Source: Pseudonocardia hierapolitana (GTDB taxonomy: Bacteria; Actinomycetota; Actinomycetes; Mycobacteriales; Pseudonocardiaceae). From it: a stretch of 64,000 nucleotides of DNA. Below are positions 1-8,580 of the stretch, piece after piece. Under the pieces are notes generated by a model. The model was not told the DNA's origin, did no database searches, and was given only the letters and a program-made list of their open reading frames with translations. Each line of letters starts with the position of its first letter. The stretch's first letter is position 1. The DNA lies in the NCBI RefSeq assembly GCF_007994075.1, contig NZ_VIWU01000001.1:5270001-5334000 (forward strand), read 5' to 3'. The position numbers and the translations under genes are program-made.

Positions 1-638
1 AAGGCATCGGTGAGCTCGTCGAGGTCCTCCACGACGAGGCGGGCGCCGGCCAGCTCACCGGGCTCGGCGTAACCCCAGGTGACGCCGATCGTCGGCACGC
101 CGTGCGCCGCGGCGCCCTCGACGTCGTGGTGCCGGTCGCCGACCAGCACCACAGGGGCGAGCGCGGGGTCGAGGCCGAGCCGCTCGAGCACCGAGCCGAC
201 GACGGCGGCCTTGCCCACCCGGCCGGCCACGTGGTCGGCACCACCGACGAGGTCGAGGTGGCTCGCGAGCCCCGTGCCCGCGACGATCTTGCGCGCCAGC
301 TCCTCGGGCTTGGAGGTCGCGGTGGCGAGGCGGAACCCGTCGTCGTGCAGCCGTTCCAGCAGCTCGGGGATCCCCGGGTACACGGGCGTGACCGTGGCCG
401 CGACCGCGTCGTAGGAGGTCCGGTAGGCGACGATGGCGGCCGCCGTCTGTTCCTCGGTCAGGCCGAGCTCGGGCAGGGCCGTCTCGAACGGCGGGCCGAC
501 CAGCAGGCGCAGCCGCGCGGCGTCGGGCACCGGGAAGCCGACTTCGGCGATGGCCGCGGCCAGGTGCTCGACGATCGTGGACGCCGAGTCGACGAGGGTG
601 CCGTCGAGGTCGAGGAGGACGGTGCGCACTGATCGCAT
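1..638 (-). CDS. HAD-family phosphatase, phosphoglycolate phosphatase-like (3' end cut by window)
   Basis: A haloacid-dehalogenase-type phosphatase, probably soluble, acting on small phosphorylated metabolites such as 2-phosphoglycolate; the true substrate cannot be read from sequence. The ATG at 638 opens MRSVRTVLLDLDGTLVDS, so the nucleophile Asp10 and acid Asp12 of motif I are present. The later ATSKP (motif II/III) and VLVGDRHHD (motif IV) stretches are also visible. A cap-domain-sized insert follows motif I. About 212 codons are seen; the C-terminus runs off the left edge. It is divergent from the App1-type gene, with only 53 bp between the two starts, so they must share a compact promoter region. 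Confidence 0.88.
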   Translation of the reverse strand, partial: MRSVRTVLLDLDGTLVDSASTIVEHLAAAIAEVGFPVPDAARLRLLVGPPFETALPELGLTEEQTAAAIVAYRTSYDAVAATVTPVYPGIPELLERLHDDGFRLATATSKPEELARKIVAGTGLASHLDLVGGADHVAGRVGKAAVVGSVLERLGLDPALAPVVLVGDRHHDVEGAAAHGVPTIGVTWGYAEPGELAGARLVVEDLDELTDA

Positions 639-691
639 GCTACGTGGGGCCCGAGGTGGCCCCGGTGTGCGGCGTGCGGTAGGTCTGCGTC

Positions 692-1801
692 GTGCAGCTG
701 CGCAAGCTGGTGGTCGGGGCCGCGATGGTGGTCGAGAGCGTCGTGCAGGCGGGGGTGCTGCTCACCCTGCGCGTCCGGGGCCGGCACCTGCCGATGATCG
801 TGCCGTTCATCGGGCACGGCACCACCCGGCGGGTGCGGGTGGGCGGCCGGGTCGTGCTCGGCAGGCCGGAGGCCGCGGCGCCCGCGGTCGGCGTGCCGGA
901 GGCGCCGGAACCGACCCCGCGGTCGCGGCGGGCGGTGCTGCGGGCGACCATCGCGCGCTTCCTCACCGTCGAGGTCCCGGGCGCGGTGGTCGCGGTCAAC
1001 GGCCCCGGCGTGGCGGCCCAGATCCGCGCCGACCGCGACGGCTACCTCGACGCCGTGCTCGACGTCGCCGAGCCGCTGCGCCCCGGGTGGCACGCGTTCG
1101 AGCTGCGGCTGCGCGACGGGGCCGCGGTGTCGGCGCAGGTGCTGGTGGTCGATCCGGCGGTGCCGATCGGCCTGGTCAGCGACGTGGACGACACGATCCT
1201 GGAGACCGGCCTGACCCGGGGGATCGAGTTCGTGCGTGCGACCCTGCTCACCCCGGTGCGCGACCGCACGCCCCTGCCCGGTGCGGCGGCGCTCTACCGC
1301 GCGCTCGTGGAGCCGGCCGACGGCCCGCCCCGGCCCGTCATCTACGTCTCGACGAGCCCGTGGAACCTGCACGAGATGCTGCTGGAGTTCATCGCGCTGC
1401 GGCGGTTCCCGCTCGGCCCGCTGCTGCTGACCGACTGGGGGCCGTCGCACAGCGGCCTGTTCCGGATCGGTGCGCAGGAGCACAAGGGCGGGCTCGTCCG
1501 GCGGATGCTCGAGGAGCACCCGCTGCTCGGGCTCGTTCTCGTGGGCGACAGCGGCCAGCTCGACCCGGAGATCTACGCGGGGCTCGCCCGCGAGTTCCCG
1601 GAGCGCATCCGCGCCGTGTACATCCGCCGCACCCGGCACGCCCTCCCCGGCCGGCTCGCCGAGGTGGACGCGCTGGCCGCCGAGGTCACCGCGGCGGGGG
1701 TGCCGATGCTCGCCGTCGACGACAGCCTGCAGATCGCCGCGCACGCGGCCCAGCTGGGCCTGCTCGACGCCGCCGCGCTCGACGACGTGCAGTCCGGCTG
1801 A
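692..1801 (+). CDS. App1-family (DUF2183) phosphatase-domain protein
   Basis: A 369-residue protein with the App1 catalytic (DUF2183) domain. The HAD-like motif SDVDDTILETG lies near residues 163-173, followed by the family-typical STSPWNL, LLLTDWG, KGG and VGDSGQLDPEIY stretches. In yeast App1 this domain is a phosphatidate phosphatase; bacterial members are mostly uncharacterised, so the substrate is unknown. The first 80 residues hold a hydrophobic, amphipathic segment (VVGAAMVVESVV) that could lie on a membrane. The start is GTG at 692. The TGA stop at 1799-1801 overlaps the first unit of the 22-bp repeat array downstream. Confidence 0.88.
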   Translation: MQLRKLVVGAAMVVESVVQAGVLLTLRVRGRHLPMIVPFIGHGTTRRVRVGGRVVLGRPEAAAPAVGVPEAPEPTPRSRRAVLRATIARFLTVEVPGAVVAVNGPGVAAQIRADRDGYLDAVLDVAEPLRPGWHAFELRLRDGAAVSAQVLVVDPAVPIGLVSDVDDTILETGLTRGIEFVRATLLTPVRDRTPLPGAAALYRALVEPADGPPRPVIYVSTSPWNLHEMLLEFIALRRFPLGPLLLTDWGPSHSGLFRIGAQEHKGGLVRRMLEEHPLLGLVLVGDSGQLDPEIYAGLAREFPERIRAVYIRRTRHALPGRLAEVDALAAEVTAAGVPMLAVDDSLQIAAHAAQLGLLDAAALDDVQSG

Positions 1802-2013
1802 CTCGCCGCGCCGGAATGTCGGACCCGCCGCGCCGGTATGTCGGACTCAACGTGTCGGTATGTCGGACTCGCCGTGTCGGTATGTCGGACTCGCCGTGTC
1901 GGGACGTCGGACTCGCCGTGTTGGGATGTCGGACTCGCCGTGTCGGGACGTCGGACTCACCCGCGAGTCTTGCGTGTCAGCACGGCGAGTCGTGCGTATC
2001 AGCACGGCGAGTC
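1800..2013. repeat. 22-bp GACTC repeat array 1 with central inversion
   Basis: Eight direct units begin with GACTC or a close variant at 1800, 1822, 1844, 1866, 1888, 1910, 1932 and 1954, exactly 22 bp apart. The unit core is GACTCGCCGTG followed by a more variable 11 nt. After a 6-nt centre (ACCCGC) come three inverted units with GAGTC at 1965, 1987 and 2009, again 22 bp apart. The array lies between two convergent genes. Its first unit contains the stop codon of the App1-type gene, and the last inverted unit supplies the stop of the minus-strand gene. Halves of the array pair with each other in the plus-strand transcript. Two related arrays occur at 42657 and 49224. Confidence 0.95.
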
Positions 2014-2916
2014 GTGCGTTTCGGCGGGGTGGGACCGGCGGTTGGCGCGGAGCTTCTGCAGCTCGAAGATCCGCATCCGGCCGGGAGTCGTGGCCGCGCA
2101 CGTCAGCGGGCGTCCGGCGGCGACGTACCGCTCCCGCAGCAGCACCGAGCAGTCCGGATCGGCGAGCTCGACGTGCCAGTCCGTGCTGCCGTCCGGGAGG
2201 TCGTCGCGCACGACGTGCACGAGCCGCAGGTCGTCCACCCCGGTGGCGCCCGTGGCCAGGCGGGCGTGGTGTTGCGCGGCCTGCACCGCGGGCGGCATCG
2301 CCGACCGGCCGCGCACGGCGGCCGGCTCGAGCCGCCCGGCGCGGTAGGCGGCGAGCGCGGCGGGGGCACCTGCCGGGTCGAGCCCACCGAGCGCGTAGCC
2401 GTGCGGGAGCAGCACGACGGCCGGTGCGAATCGGCACCCGCCGACGTGGCTGCATTCCCAGACCGGCTCCGGATCGGCGGCGGCGAGCGCCGCGGCGACG
2501 GCGCGGCCGCGCACCGCGCAGCAGGTGTCGTGCCGGCCGTGGCTGCAGACGAGGGCCAGGGGACCGTCGTAGCGCTTCCCGGGCGTGTCGACGGCCGAGA
2601 CCAGCTCCGACTCGAGGCCGTACGTACCGGTGCGGACCGACTCGTGGCCCGGCCGCGCGTCCACGCGGAACCAGCGGCGAGGCGCGACCCGGCGGGCCCG
2701 GCCCGGACGCCGTACGAGCACCACGCGCCCCTCCCAGTCCGAGAGGGCGTCGGTCACGTCGGCCGGCAGCGTGGTGAGGGCTTGCGAGGGCCACGGCCCG
2801 GGATGCTCGACCAGCAGCCACCGGTCCGCCTGCGGCGCGGTGCCCTCCAGCGGGTCACCCGCCGTGCCCGCGGTGAGCGAGCAGCGGGGCCAGCCGTCCG
2901 TCACGGCCTCCTTCAT
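1999..2916 (-). CDS. Sucrase/ferredoxin-like family protein (paralogue 1)
   Basis: A 305-residue member of the sucrase/ferredoxin-like family (thioredoxin-like fold with a putative [2Fe-2S] ferredoxin module). The cysteine pattern CSHGRHDTCCAV near residues 122-133 followed by VWECSHVGGCRFAP is characteristic. Function is unknown; an electron-transfer or iron-handling role is an inference. The start chosen is ATG at 2916 (MKEAVTDGW); a longer frame to 3162 has low-quality coding content and would overlap terC on the other strand. The last codons (HDSPC, stop) are made of the repeat array. A paralogue with the same cysteine pattern lies at 23066-23938. Confidence 0.85.
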   Translation of the reverse strand: MKEAVTDGWPRCSLTAGTAGDPLEGTAPQADRWLLVEHPGPWPSQALTTLPADVTDALSDWEGRVVLVRRPGRARRVAPRRWFRVDARPGHESVRTGTYGLESELVSAVDTPGKRYDGPLALVCSHGRHDTCCAVRGRAVAAALAAADPEPVWECSHVGGCRFAPAVVLLPHGYALGGLDPAGAPAALAAYRAGRLEPAAVRGRSAMPPAVQAAQHHARLATGATGVDDLRLVHVVRDDLPDGSTDWHVELADPDCSVLLRERYVAAGRPLTCAATTPGRMRIFELQKLRANRRSHPAETHDSPC

Positions 2917-3043
2917 CAGGGCAAGGCTACCCACAAGGCTGCTGGTCCATCCGGTCCAACGATCGTGGAACCCCGCTTCCGCTACCCTCGGTGGGGCCAG
3001 TGGTAAAGAGATGGTAATGAAGATCGACTGAGGCGGAGGCTCG

Positions 3044-4057
3044 GTGCTGGAGATCAGCTGGCTCACCTGGGCGGTGACGATCGGTCTGGTCGTCGTGCTC
3101 CTCGCACTCGACCTGGTGCTGGCCGCAGCGCGGCCGCATCGGGTCGGTTTCCGGGAGGCCACCGCCTGGTCGATCTTCTACATCCTCGTGGCGGTTGCGT
3201 TCGGTGTGTGGTTCGCGATGGCCTACGGCGGGGACTTCGGCACCCAGTACTTCGCCGGCTACATCGTCGAGAAGAGCCTCTCGGTCGACAACCTGTTCGT
3301 CTTCGTGATCATCATGACGACCTTCGCGGTGCCCGAGGAGCACCAGCACAAGGTGCTGACGTTCGGCATCATCCTCGCGCTGATCATGCGCGCGATCTTC
3401 ATCGCGCTCGGCGCCACGTTGCTGTCGCTGTTCTCGTTCATGTTCCTGCTGTTCGGCCTGCTGCTGATCTACACGGCGGTGCAGCTGTTCCGGCACCGCG
3501 ACGAGGATCCCGACGTCGAGGACAACGCGGTCGTGCGCACAGCCCGCCGGGCGCTGCCGATCACCGACGACTACGTCGGGGGCAGGATTTTCACGCGGGT
3601 CGACGGTCGCCGGATGGTCACGCCGCTCTTCATCGTCCTGCTGGCCATCGGCAGCATCGACCTGCTGTTCGCGCTCGACTCGATCCCGGCTGTCTTCGGC
3701 GTCACCGCGGAGCCCTACATCGTGTTCGTTGCCAACGCGTTCGCGCTGCTGGGCCTGCGCGCCCTGTACTTCCTGGTGAAGGGCCTGCTCGACCGGCTCG
3801 TCTACCTCTCCACCGGGCTGGCGATCATCCTCGGCTTCATCGGGGTCAAGCTGATCCTGCACTGGGCCCACGAGGACATCTCCACCGCCGTCCCCGAGAT
3901 CTCCACCCCGGTCAGCCTCGCCGTCATCATCGGCGTGCTGGTGATCGTCACCGTGGCGAGCCTGATCAAGACCCGGCGCGACCCCACCCTGACGGCCCAC
4001 GCGGGCTCGCTGCGGGCGCACAAGCCCACGACGGCCGACGAGCGGCGGGAGCACTAG
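3044..4057 (+). CDS. TerC/Alx-family integral membrane protein
   Basis: A 337-residue polytopic membrane protein with 7 to 9 hydrophobic segments and the acidic intramembrane motifs of the TerC family: SLSVDNLFVF (Asp82) and LFALDSIPAVFG (Asp212). Family members are linked to tellurite resistance and to metal-ion export, manganese in particular for Alx/MntP-like relatives; which ion this one handles is not visible. The start is GTG at 3044, preceded by a purine-rich GGCGGAGG. The short C-terminal tail is charged and cytosolic-looking. It is divergent from the sucrase/ferredoxin-like gene. I saw no yybP-ykoY-type manganese riboswitch in the 127-bp leader. Confidence 0.92.
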   Translation: MLEISWLTWAVTIGLVVVLLALDLVLAAARPHRVGFREATAWSIFYILVAVAFGVWFAMAYGGDFGTQYFAGYIVEKSLSVDNLFVFVIIMTTFAVPEEHQHKVLTFGIILALIMRAIFIALGATLLSLFSFMFLLFGLLLIYTAVQLFRHRDEDPDVEDNAVVRTARRALPITDDYVGGRIFTRVDGRRMVTPLFIVLLAIGSIDLLFALDSIPAVFGVTAEPYIVFVANAFALLGLRALYFLVKGLLDRLVYLSTGLAIILGFIGVKLILHWAHEDISTAVPEISTPVSLAVIIGVLVIVTVASLIKTRRDPTLTAHAGSLRAHKPTTADERREH

Positions 4058-5242
4058 CAGGTGGTTCAGCTGCCGGTTGTTGTGCCCGTGTGTGGAGGCC
4101 TTCCCGCCGCTGCGGCCGACGTCGTCGTGATCGGCGGGTCGGTGCGCGGTCGGCGGATCTGACCCCGGGTTGCGCGCCGAGTCCCTGATCACGGCCGGGG
4201 GTGCGTTCCGCTCCCGGGGTGTGACTGATCTGTCTCGTGGGCGCGCCGTCCCCGGCTCAGGCCGCCCTGCCCCGCGCCGGGAGGGCGTTGCGAGATCGAG
4301 CTGCGCTCGACCTGGGCACCTGTCGTGATGGTCCGCCTGGTCGGTTTCCCCCTGGCTGCAGTGACGACCATGTGCGACCGAAACGAGGGGTCAGCCGGGT
4401 CGCGAGGGTGGCGATCAAGGGCGGATGGTCGCTCTCGAAGATCAACTGGCCACCATCTCGCCTTGATCGTTGACGGCACCTCGCGCCGATCAGGCAACAG
4501 CCTCCCGGTACAGCTGATGTCCCGTTTCCGCTGCTCATGAGGGCCGGCCGCGGCCCGGATCCGGCGGTGATCTCACCGTGGCGCTGCAGGGGAGGGTTGA
4601 ATGGGAGGGGTCGGGACCACCGCCGGTGGCGTGGCACCCGGCAGTGACGATCTCGTCGTGAACGGGCGTGCCCCAGGCCGGGGACGGCAGCCCACGCAAC
4701 CCCGGAGGTCGGTAGTGAACCCAACCCGGCCACCTCGCACAGGTGAGGGGTGCGACGCGAACCGCGGGACCACGCGGGAGGCCCCGAAGAGTGGGCGTCC
4801 GCCGTGTGGCCCGGGCCGGGAACGGCGCGCCCACCGGAACCCCGCCGGACCAGGCCGACTCGATGGGGCCCGATCGACGGGCTCACCGCGCTCTCGCCCG
4901 GAGGGTGAGATGGCGCAATGGCCTCACCGGCCGAGGCGCGCATGATCCGAACTGTCGGTTGCCCATGGCTGCTCCCACGACCATGAGCACCCGCCACAGC
5001 GGATCATGAGCGCCGAGATCGCGAGTGTCTTCGGCGCAACCACGGGAACGGGTGTCGGCAGCAGCGCCGAACACTCGTGATCAGGGGATCCGGCCGGCGC
5101 GGCAGCCGGTGACGCCGACGTCCCGTTGTCGCGTCCAGTCGTGGCGGGCGCTGCGGAGCGAGCTTGCATGGTCACGTCGACCCCACGCCGCGACCTGATC
5201 GTGCGGAGCCGGCTCGGCCCGGCGGCACCGAGTTCGGAAGCA
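4058..5242. other. 1.2-kb stretch without a convincing gene
   Basis: Every open frame here has arginine/proline/glycine-rich shadow composition and no recognisable domain; codon third-position GC bias also looks weaker than in the neighbours. No tRNA, transposase or integrase was recognised. The clearest structure is a hairpin at 4412-4469 (18-nt arms, 15 paired, 22-nt loop). The part from about 4600 to 4900 reads like a structured RNA or decayed mobile DNA, but I could not match it to a known family. Confidence 0.6.
4412..4469. repeat. Inverted repeat (18-nt arms, 22-nt loop) in gene-free region
   Basis: The left arm at 4412-4429 (CGATCAAGGGCGGATGGT) and the right arm at 4452-4469 pair at 15 of 18 positions. 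There is no T-run on either side, so it is not a classical terminator. It may be an end or internal palindrome of a decayed element. Confidence 0.6.
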
Positions 5243-6403
5243 CTAGATCCCGTACTGCCAGATCGTCAGGGCGTAGCCGCCGAACCACGCCGACGCGAGC
5301 GCCGCTGCGACCACCACGGCCACGGCCGTGCCCGGCCGGCGCCGGGCCAGGCCGGAGGCCACCGGGAGCAGCAGCACGAACGCCGGGACGAGCAGTCGCA
5401 GCTTCGCGTTCATCAGCCCGTGGGTGCCCCACACGGGCAGCACCACGAGTGCGCTGTACGCGACCAGCGGCCACGGCATCCGCTGCGTCACCGCGAGGCC
5501 GAGCAGGACGAGGCTGCCGATGAGGGCGAGCACCGTGACGGCGTCGAACACGCGCTCGCCGTCGGCGAGCACCCTCCCGATGTAGCGGGCCGTTGCGGCG
5601 CCCCCGTCGAGGTACCAGCCCCAGCCGCCGCGCTGGATGCGGAACCAGCCGTCGAGCGCTCCGGTGCGCGCGGCGACCCAGCCGAGGTATCCGATGAGGC
5701 CGGTCGTGGCGAGCAGGCCGCCCACCCACGGTCGCCAGCCGCCGCGGCGGGTGAGCACGGCGGCGAGCGCGGCCAGGCCGACGGCGCCCACCACGGCCGA
5801 GCCGGTGGGCCGCACGAGCCCGGCGGCCGCCGCGCAGAGCCCGGCGAGCAGCCACTGCTCGCGCAGCACACCGACCAGTGCCCACACCACCAACGCGCAG
5901 AAGAGCGCCTCGGTGTAGGCCATCGACAGCACGACGCTCATCGGGGTGGCGGCGAAGAGGGCCGTGAGCAGCAGGCCGGTGCGCCGGGACCCGCCGGGCA
6001 CGAGCTCCCCGAGCCGGGTCGTCCCGTATGCGGCGGCCACACCTGCGGCCGCCGCGACGAGCAGCCCCGCGACGACGAGGTCGCCGCCCGTCAGCACGCC
6101 GACCGCGGCGACGAGCGCCGGATAGCCCGGGAAGAAGCCGACCGGCGTGTCGGGGGTGTGGTTGCCGAACGCGTCGAGCATGTCGGTCGGGACGCCGTCG
6201 TACCCGTGCTCGGCGATTGCGAGCAGCCACGACGCGTCCCAGCTGGTGAGCTCGGGAACCAGTCGCGACCCGCCTGCCATGAGAGCGAGCACGGCGACGC
6301 CCACCGCCCGGACGCCGAGGTAGACGCCTGCCGGCGCGAGCAGGTGCGCGATCCGGGGCCATGCCGGAGCGCCGGCCCGTGGCGCGCTCCCGGCCGCAGT
6401 CAT
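5243..6403 (-). CDS. GT-C-type membrane glycosyltransferase (PIG-V-like)
   Basis: A 386-residue protein with about 10 hydrophobic segments. The first luminal loop carries WDASWLLAIAEHGYDG and then GFFPGYP, matching the W-D/E and FFPxYP pattern of PIG-V-like mannosyltransferases that use polyprenyl-phosphate sugars. It probably adds a mannose or related hexose to an envelope glycan on the outer face of the membrane. The ATG at 6403 is preceded by GAGAGGAG. It stands alone, divergent from the ABC importer. The acceptor is unknown; the assignment to the PIG-V branch rests on the two motifs only. Confidence 0.78.
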   Translation of the reverse strand: MTAAGSAPRAGAPAWPRIAHLLAPAGVYLGVRAVGVAVLALMAGGSRLVPELTSWDASWLLAIAEHGYDGVPTDMLDAFGNHTPDTPVGFFPGYPALVAAVGVLTGGDLVVAGLLVAAAAGVAAAYGTTRLGELVPGGSRRTGLLLTALFAATPMSVVLSMAYTEALFCALVVWALVGVLREQWLLAGLCAAAAGLVRPTGSAVVGAVGLAALAAVLTRRGGWRPWVGGLLATTGLIGYLGWVAARTGALDGWFRIQRGGWGWYLDGGAATARYIGRVLADGERVFDAVTVLALIGSLVLLGLAVTQRMPWPLVAYSALVVLPVWGTHGLMNAKLRLLVPAFVLLLPVASGLARRRPGTAVAVVVAAALASAWFGGYALTIWQYGI

Positions 6404-6644
6404 CGCGAGCTCCTCTCGTTGCGACGATCCTCCCGGACCGGCGTCAGGAGCTCCCGGCGGCGTCCAGCGCGGTGCCTCCGGTCACGACGCCAACGGGCCG
6501 GGGAGGCGGCGGCGTCGCCGTCCGATCGGGCGCGCTGCCGGCGGTGGGATCGCGTGCGTCGTCGCAGACGGACGTCGAATGATCGACAGAACGGCTCGGG
6601 AGGTCCAAGCTAGGGCGCCGGATCGTCGAGGATCGGGGGCGCGG

Positions 6645-7427
6645 GTGACGGGATCGGGCAACGGGGCACCCCCGCTGCTGCAGGCGCGCGAGCTGCGCAA
6701 GAGCTACGGGTCCGTGCAGGCGCTGCGCGGGGCGTCGTTCGACCTCGCGGCCGGCGAGGTCGTCGCCCTCATCGGCGACAACGGGGCCGGCAAGTCCACG
6801 CTGGTCAAATGCCTGTCCGGGGTCGAGCAACCGGACGCAGGGGAGATCCTCATCGAAGGCGCGCCGGTCGTGCTGGACTCGCCGGGCGCCGCGCGCGCCC
6901 ACGGGATCGAGACCGCCTACCAGGACCTCGCCGTCGCGCCCGACCTCGATCCCGCCGCCAACCTGTTCCTCGGCCGCGAGCTGCGCCGCCCCGGGCTGCT
7001 GGGCGCGCTCGGCATGCTCGACAAGGCCGAGATGCGCCGGCAGGCCGCCGATCAGTTCGCGCGCCTCGGGGTGACGCTGCAGGACATCGACGTGCCGATC
7101 GGGTCGCTGTCCGGCGGCCAGCGCCAGAGCGTCGCGGTGGCCCGCTCGGTGGTGTGGGCGAGCCGGGTGGTGTTCCTCGACGAGCCGACGGCCGCGCTCG
7201 GTGTCCTGCAGCGCGAGCGGGTGCTCGACGTCATCCGCCGGGTGCGCGACACGGGCGTCGCGGTGGTGCTCATCAGCCACAACATGCCGGAGGTGCTGGC
7301 CGTGGCCGACCGCATCGAGGTGCTGCGCCTCGGGGCGCGGGTGGCCCGGTTCACCGCGGCCGACGCCACGCTCGAGCAGCTGGTCGGCGCCATGACCGGC
7401 GCGCTCGTGCACGAGGAGGAGCGGTGA
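6645..7427 (+). CDS. Sugar ABC transporter ATPase, FrcA-like single domain
   Basis: ATP-binding subunit of a ribose/fructose-type importer. It shows Walker A GDNGAGKS (about residues 44-51), signature LSGGQRQ, Walker B VVFLDEPTAAL and switch ISHN. At about 260 residues it has one ATPase domain, like FrcA, whereas RbsA and XylG have two. The chosen start is GTG at 6645; an upstream ATG at 6579 in frame would add 22 residues of poor-quality sequence. The stop overlaps the permease start by four bases (GTGA), so translation is probably coupled. It works with the next two genes; no sugar-specific enzyme is adjacent, so the substrate is open. Confidence 0.9.
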   Translation: MTGSGNGAPPLLQARELRKSYGSVQALRGASFDLAAGEVVALIGDNGAGKSTLVKCLSGVEQPDAGEILIEGAPVVLDSPGAARAHGIETAYQDLAVAPDLDPAANLFLGRELRRPGLLGALGMLDKAEMRRQAADQFARLGVTLQDIDVPIGSLSGGQRQSVAVARSVVWASRVVFLDEPTAALGVLQRERVLDVIRRVRDTGVAVVLISHNMPEVLAVADRIEVLRLGARVARFTAADATLEQLVGAMTGALVHEEER

Positions 7428-8443
7428 CCGACACCGAGGTCGGGGTTCCCACCCAGCGCCCGGCGTTCCAGCGGCTGGCCGGTGTGTCCACGTTCTGGAT
7501 CGCGCTGGTGCTGGTGGCGCTGTGCGTGCTGTTCAGCGCGCTGCGCCCGGACGCGTTCCCCACCCTGTTCACCCTGCAAACGCTGCTGATCGAGGCGTCG
7601 GTGCTGCTGGTGCTCGCGGTCGGGATGACGTTCGTGATCATCACGGCGGGCATCGACCTGTCCGTCGGATCGGTGCTGGTGTTCTCCGGCGTCGTCGGGG
7701 CCACGCTGATGGAGGCGCTGTCCGGCGGGGACTCCTCCGACGCGGGCGTCGGTGTGGTGCTGCTCGGGCTGCTCGGCGCGCTCGCGGGCGGGGGAGCGTG
7801 GGGCCTCCTCAACGGGATGCTGGTGGCCAGGGCACGGATCCCCCCGCTGATCGTCACGCTCGGGTCGTTCGGCGCCGCGCTCGGCGCGGCCCAGCTGATC
7901 ACCGACGGCGTGGACGTGCGGACCGTGCCGCGGGTCCTGCGCGACGGGCTCGGGTTCGGCCAGACCGCGCAGGTGCCGCACATGGTCGCGCTCGCCGCCG
8001 TCGTGACGCTGGCGGGTGCCTGGCTGCTGCACACCACGCGGTTCGGGCGGCGCACGTTCGCGGTGGGATCGAACGCGGAGGCCGCCCGCCGGGCCGGGAT
8101 CCCGGTCCAGGGGCACCTCGTGCGCGTCTACACCGGGGTCGGGCTGCTGTCCGGCCTGGCCGGCTTCATGTCGCTCGCGTACTTCGGCACGACCACGATC
8201 AGCGGGCACTCGACCGACAACCTGAACGCGATCGCCGCCGTCGTGCTGGGCGGCACGAGCCTGTTCGGCGGGGTCGGCACCGTGTTCGGAACGGTGATCG
8301 GTGTGTTCATCCCGGCGGTGCTCACGAAGGGATTCGTGATCGTCGGGGTGCAGCAGTTCTGGCAGCCGGTGGCGATCAGCGCGGTGCTGGTGGCCGCGGT
8401 GTGGTTCGACCAGGTACGACGGCGGTCTCGGGACAGCCGATGA
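7424..8443 (+). CDS. Sugar ABC transporter permease (RbsC/FrcC family)
   Basis: A 339-residue permease with 8 to 10 membrane spans. The motif GIDLSVGS and the late VVLGGTSLFGGVGTVFGTVIG stretch are typical of the branched-chain/ribose permease family used with PBP1-type binding proteins. GTG at 7424 overlaps the stop of the ATPase gene. The end (CGATGA) abuts a 140-bp MIRU-like element carrying a mini-ORF that links it to the binding-protein gene. Confidence 0.93.
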   Translation: MTDTEVGVPTQRPAFQRLAGVSTFWIALVLVALCVLFSALRPDAFPTLFTLQTLLIEASVLLVLAVGMTFVIITAGIDLSVGSVLVFSGVVGATLMEALSGGDSSDAGVGVVLLGLLGALAGGGAWGLLNGMLVARARIPPLIVTLGSFGAALGAAQLITDGVDVRTVPRVLRDGLGFGQTAQVPHMVALAAVVTLAGAWLLHTTRFGRRTFAVGSNAEAARRAGIPVQGHLVRVYTGVGLLSGLAGFMSLAYFGTTTISGHSTDNLNAIAAVVLGGTSLFGGVGTVFGTVIGVFIPAVLTKGFVIVGVQQFWQPVAISAVLVAAVWFDQVRRRSRDSR

Positions 8444-8580
8444 GGAGGAGCGCCATGAGCGAGCGTGCGAGCGAATCACTGTGGGGGATGGAAGGGTCGA
8501 CGGAGGAGGCCCGGGGCGGGTATGAGCTGTCACAGCGGCCGCGCGAAGCGCCGGCCGAGCGCAGCGAGGCCGTGCGATGA
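8440..8580 (+). repeat. MIRU-like element with coupled mini-ORF inside ABC operon
   Basis: Between permease and binding protein lies a sequence that starts and ends with ATGA. Right after the permease stop comes GAGGAGGAGCGCC and an ATG at 8455. This opens a 41-codon frame whose TGA (8578-8580) overlaps the ATG of the next gene. It contains GCGAGCGTGCGAGCGAATCA and ends with an AGCGCAGCGAGG block, a composition common in actinobacterial interspersed repeats. Mycobacterial MIRUs are known to sit inside operons with their own small frame overlapping the flanking stop and start codons; this element has that layout. Identity with MIRUs is inferred, not searched. Confidence 0.55.

Noticed and set aside
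433..3006. Very long plus-strand frame of 857 residues
   Set aside because: Arg/Pro/Gly-rich shadow of the HAD, App1 and sucrase/ferredoxin-like genes, typical of high-GC DNA.
2917..3043. yybP-ykoY manganese riboswitch before terC
   Set aside because: The leader is short and I see none of the conserved riboswitch blocks.
4560..4900. Group II intron or other ribozyme
   Set aside because: No domain V signature, reverse transcriptase or intron boundary could be recognised; described only as gene-free.
6579..6644. Longer N-terminus of the sugar ABC ATPase
   Set aside because: The 22 extra residues are Arg-rich and unlike the family; GTG 6645 gives a normal-length protein.
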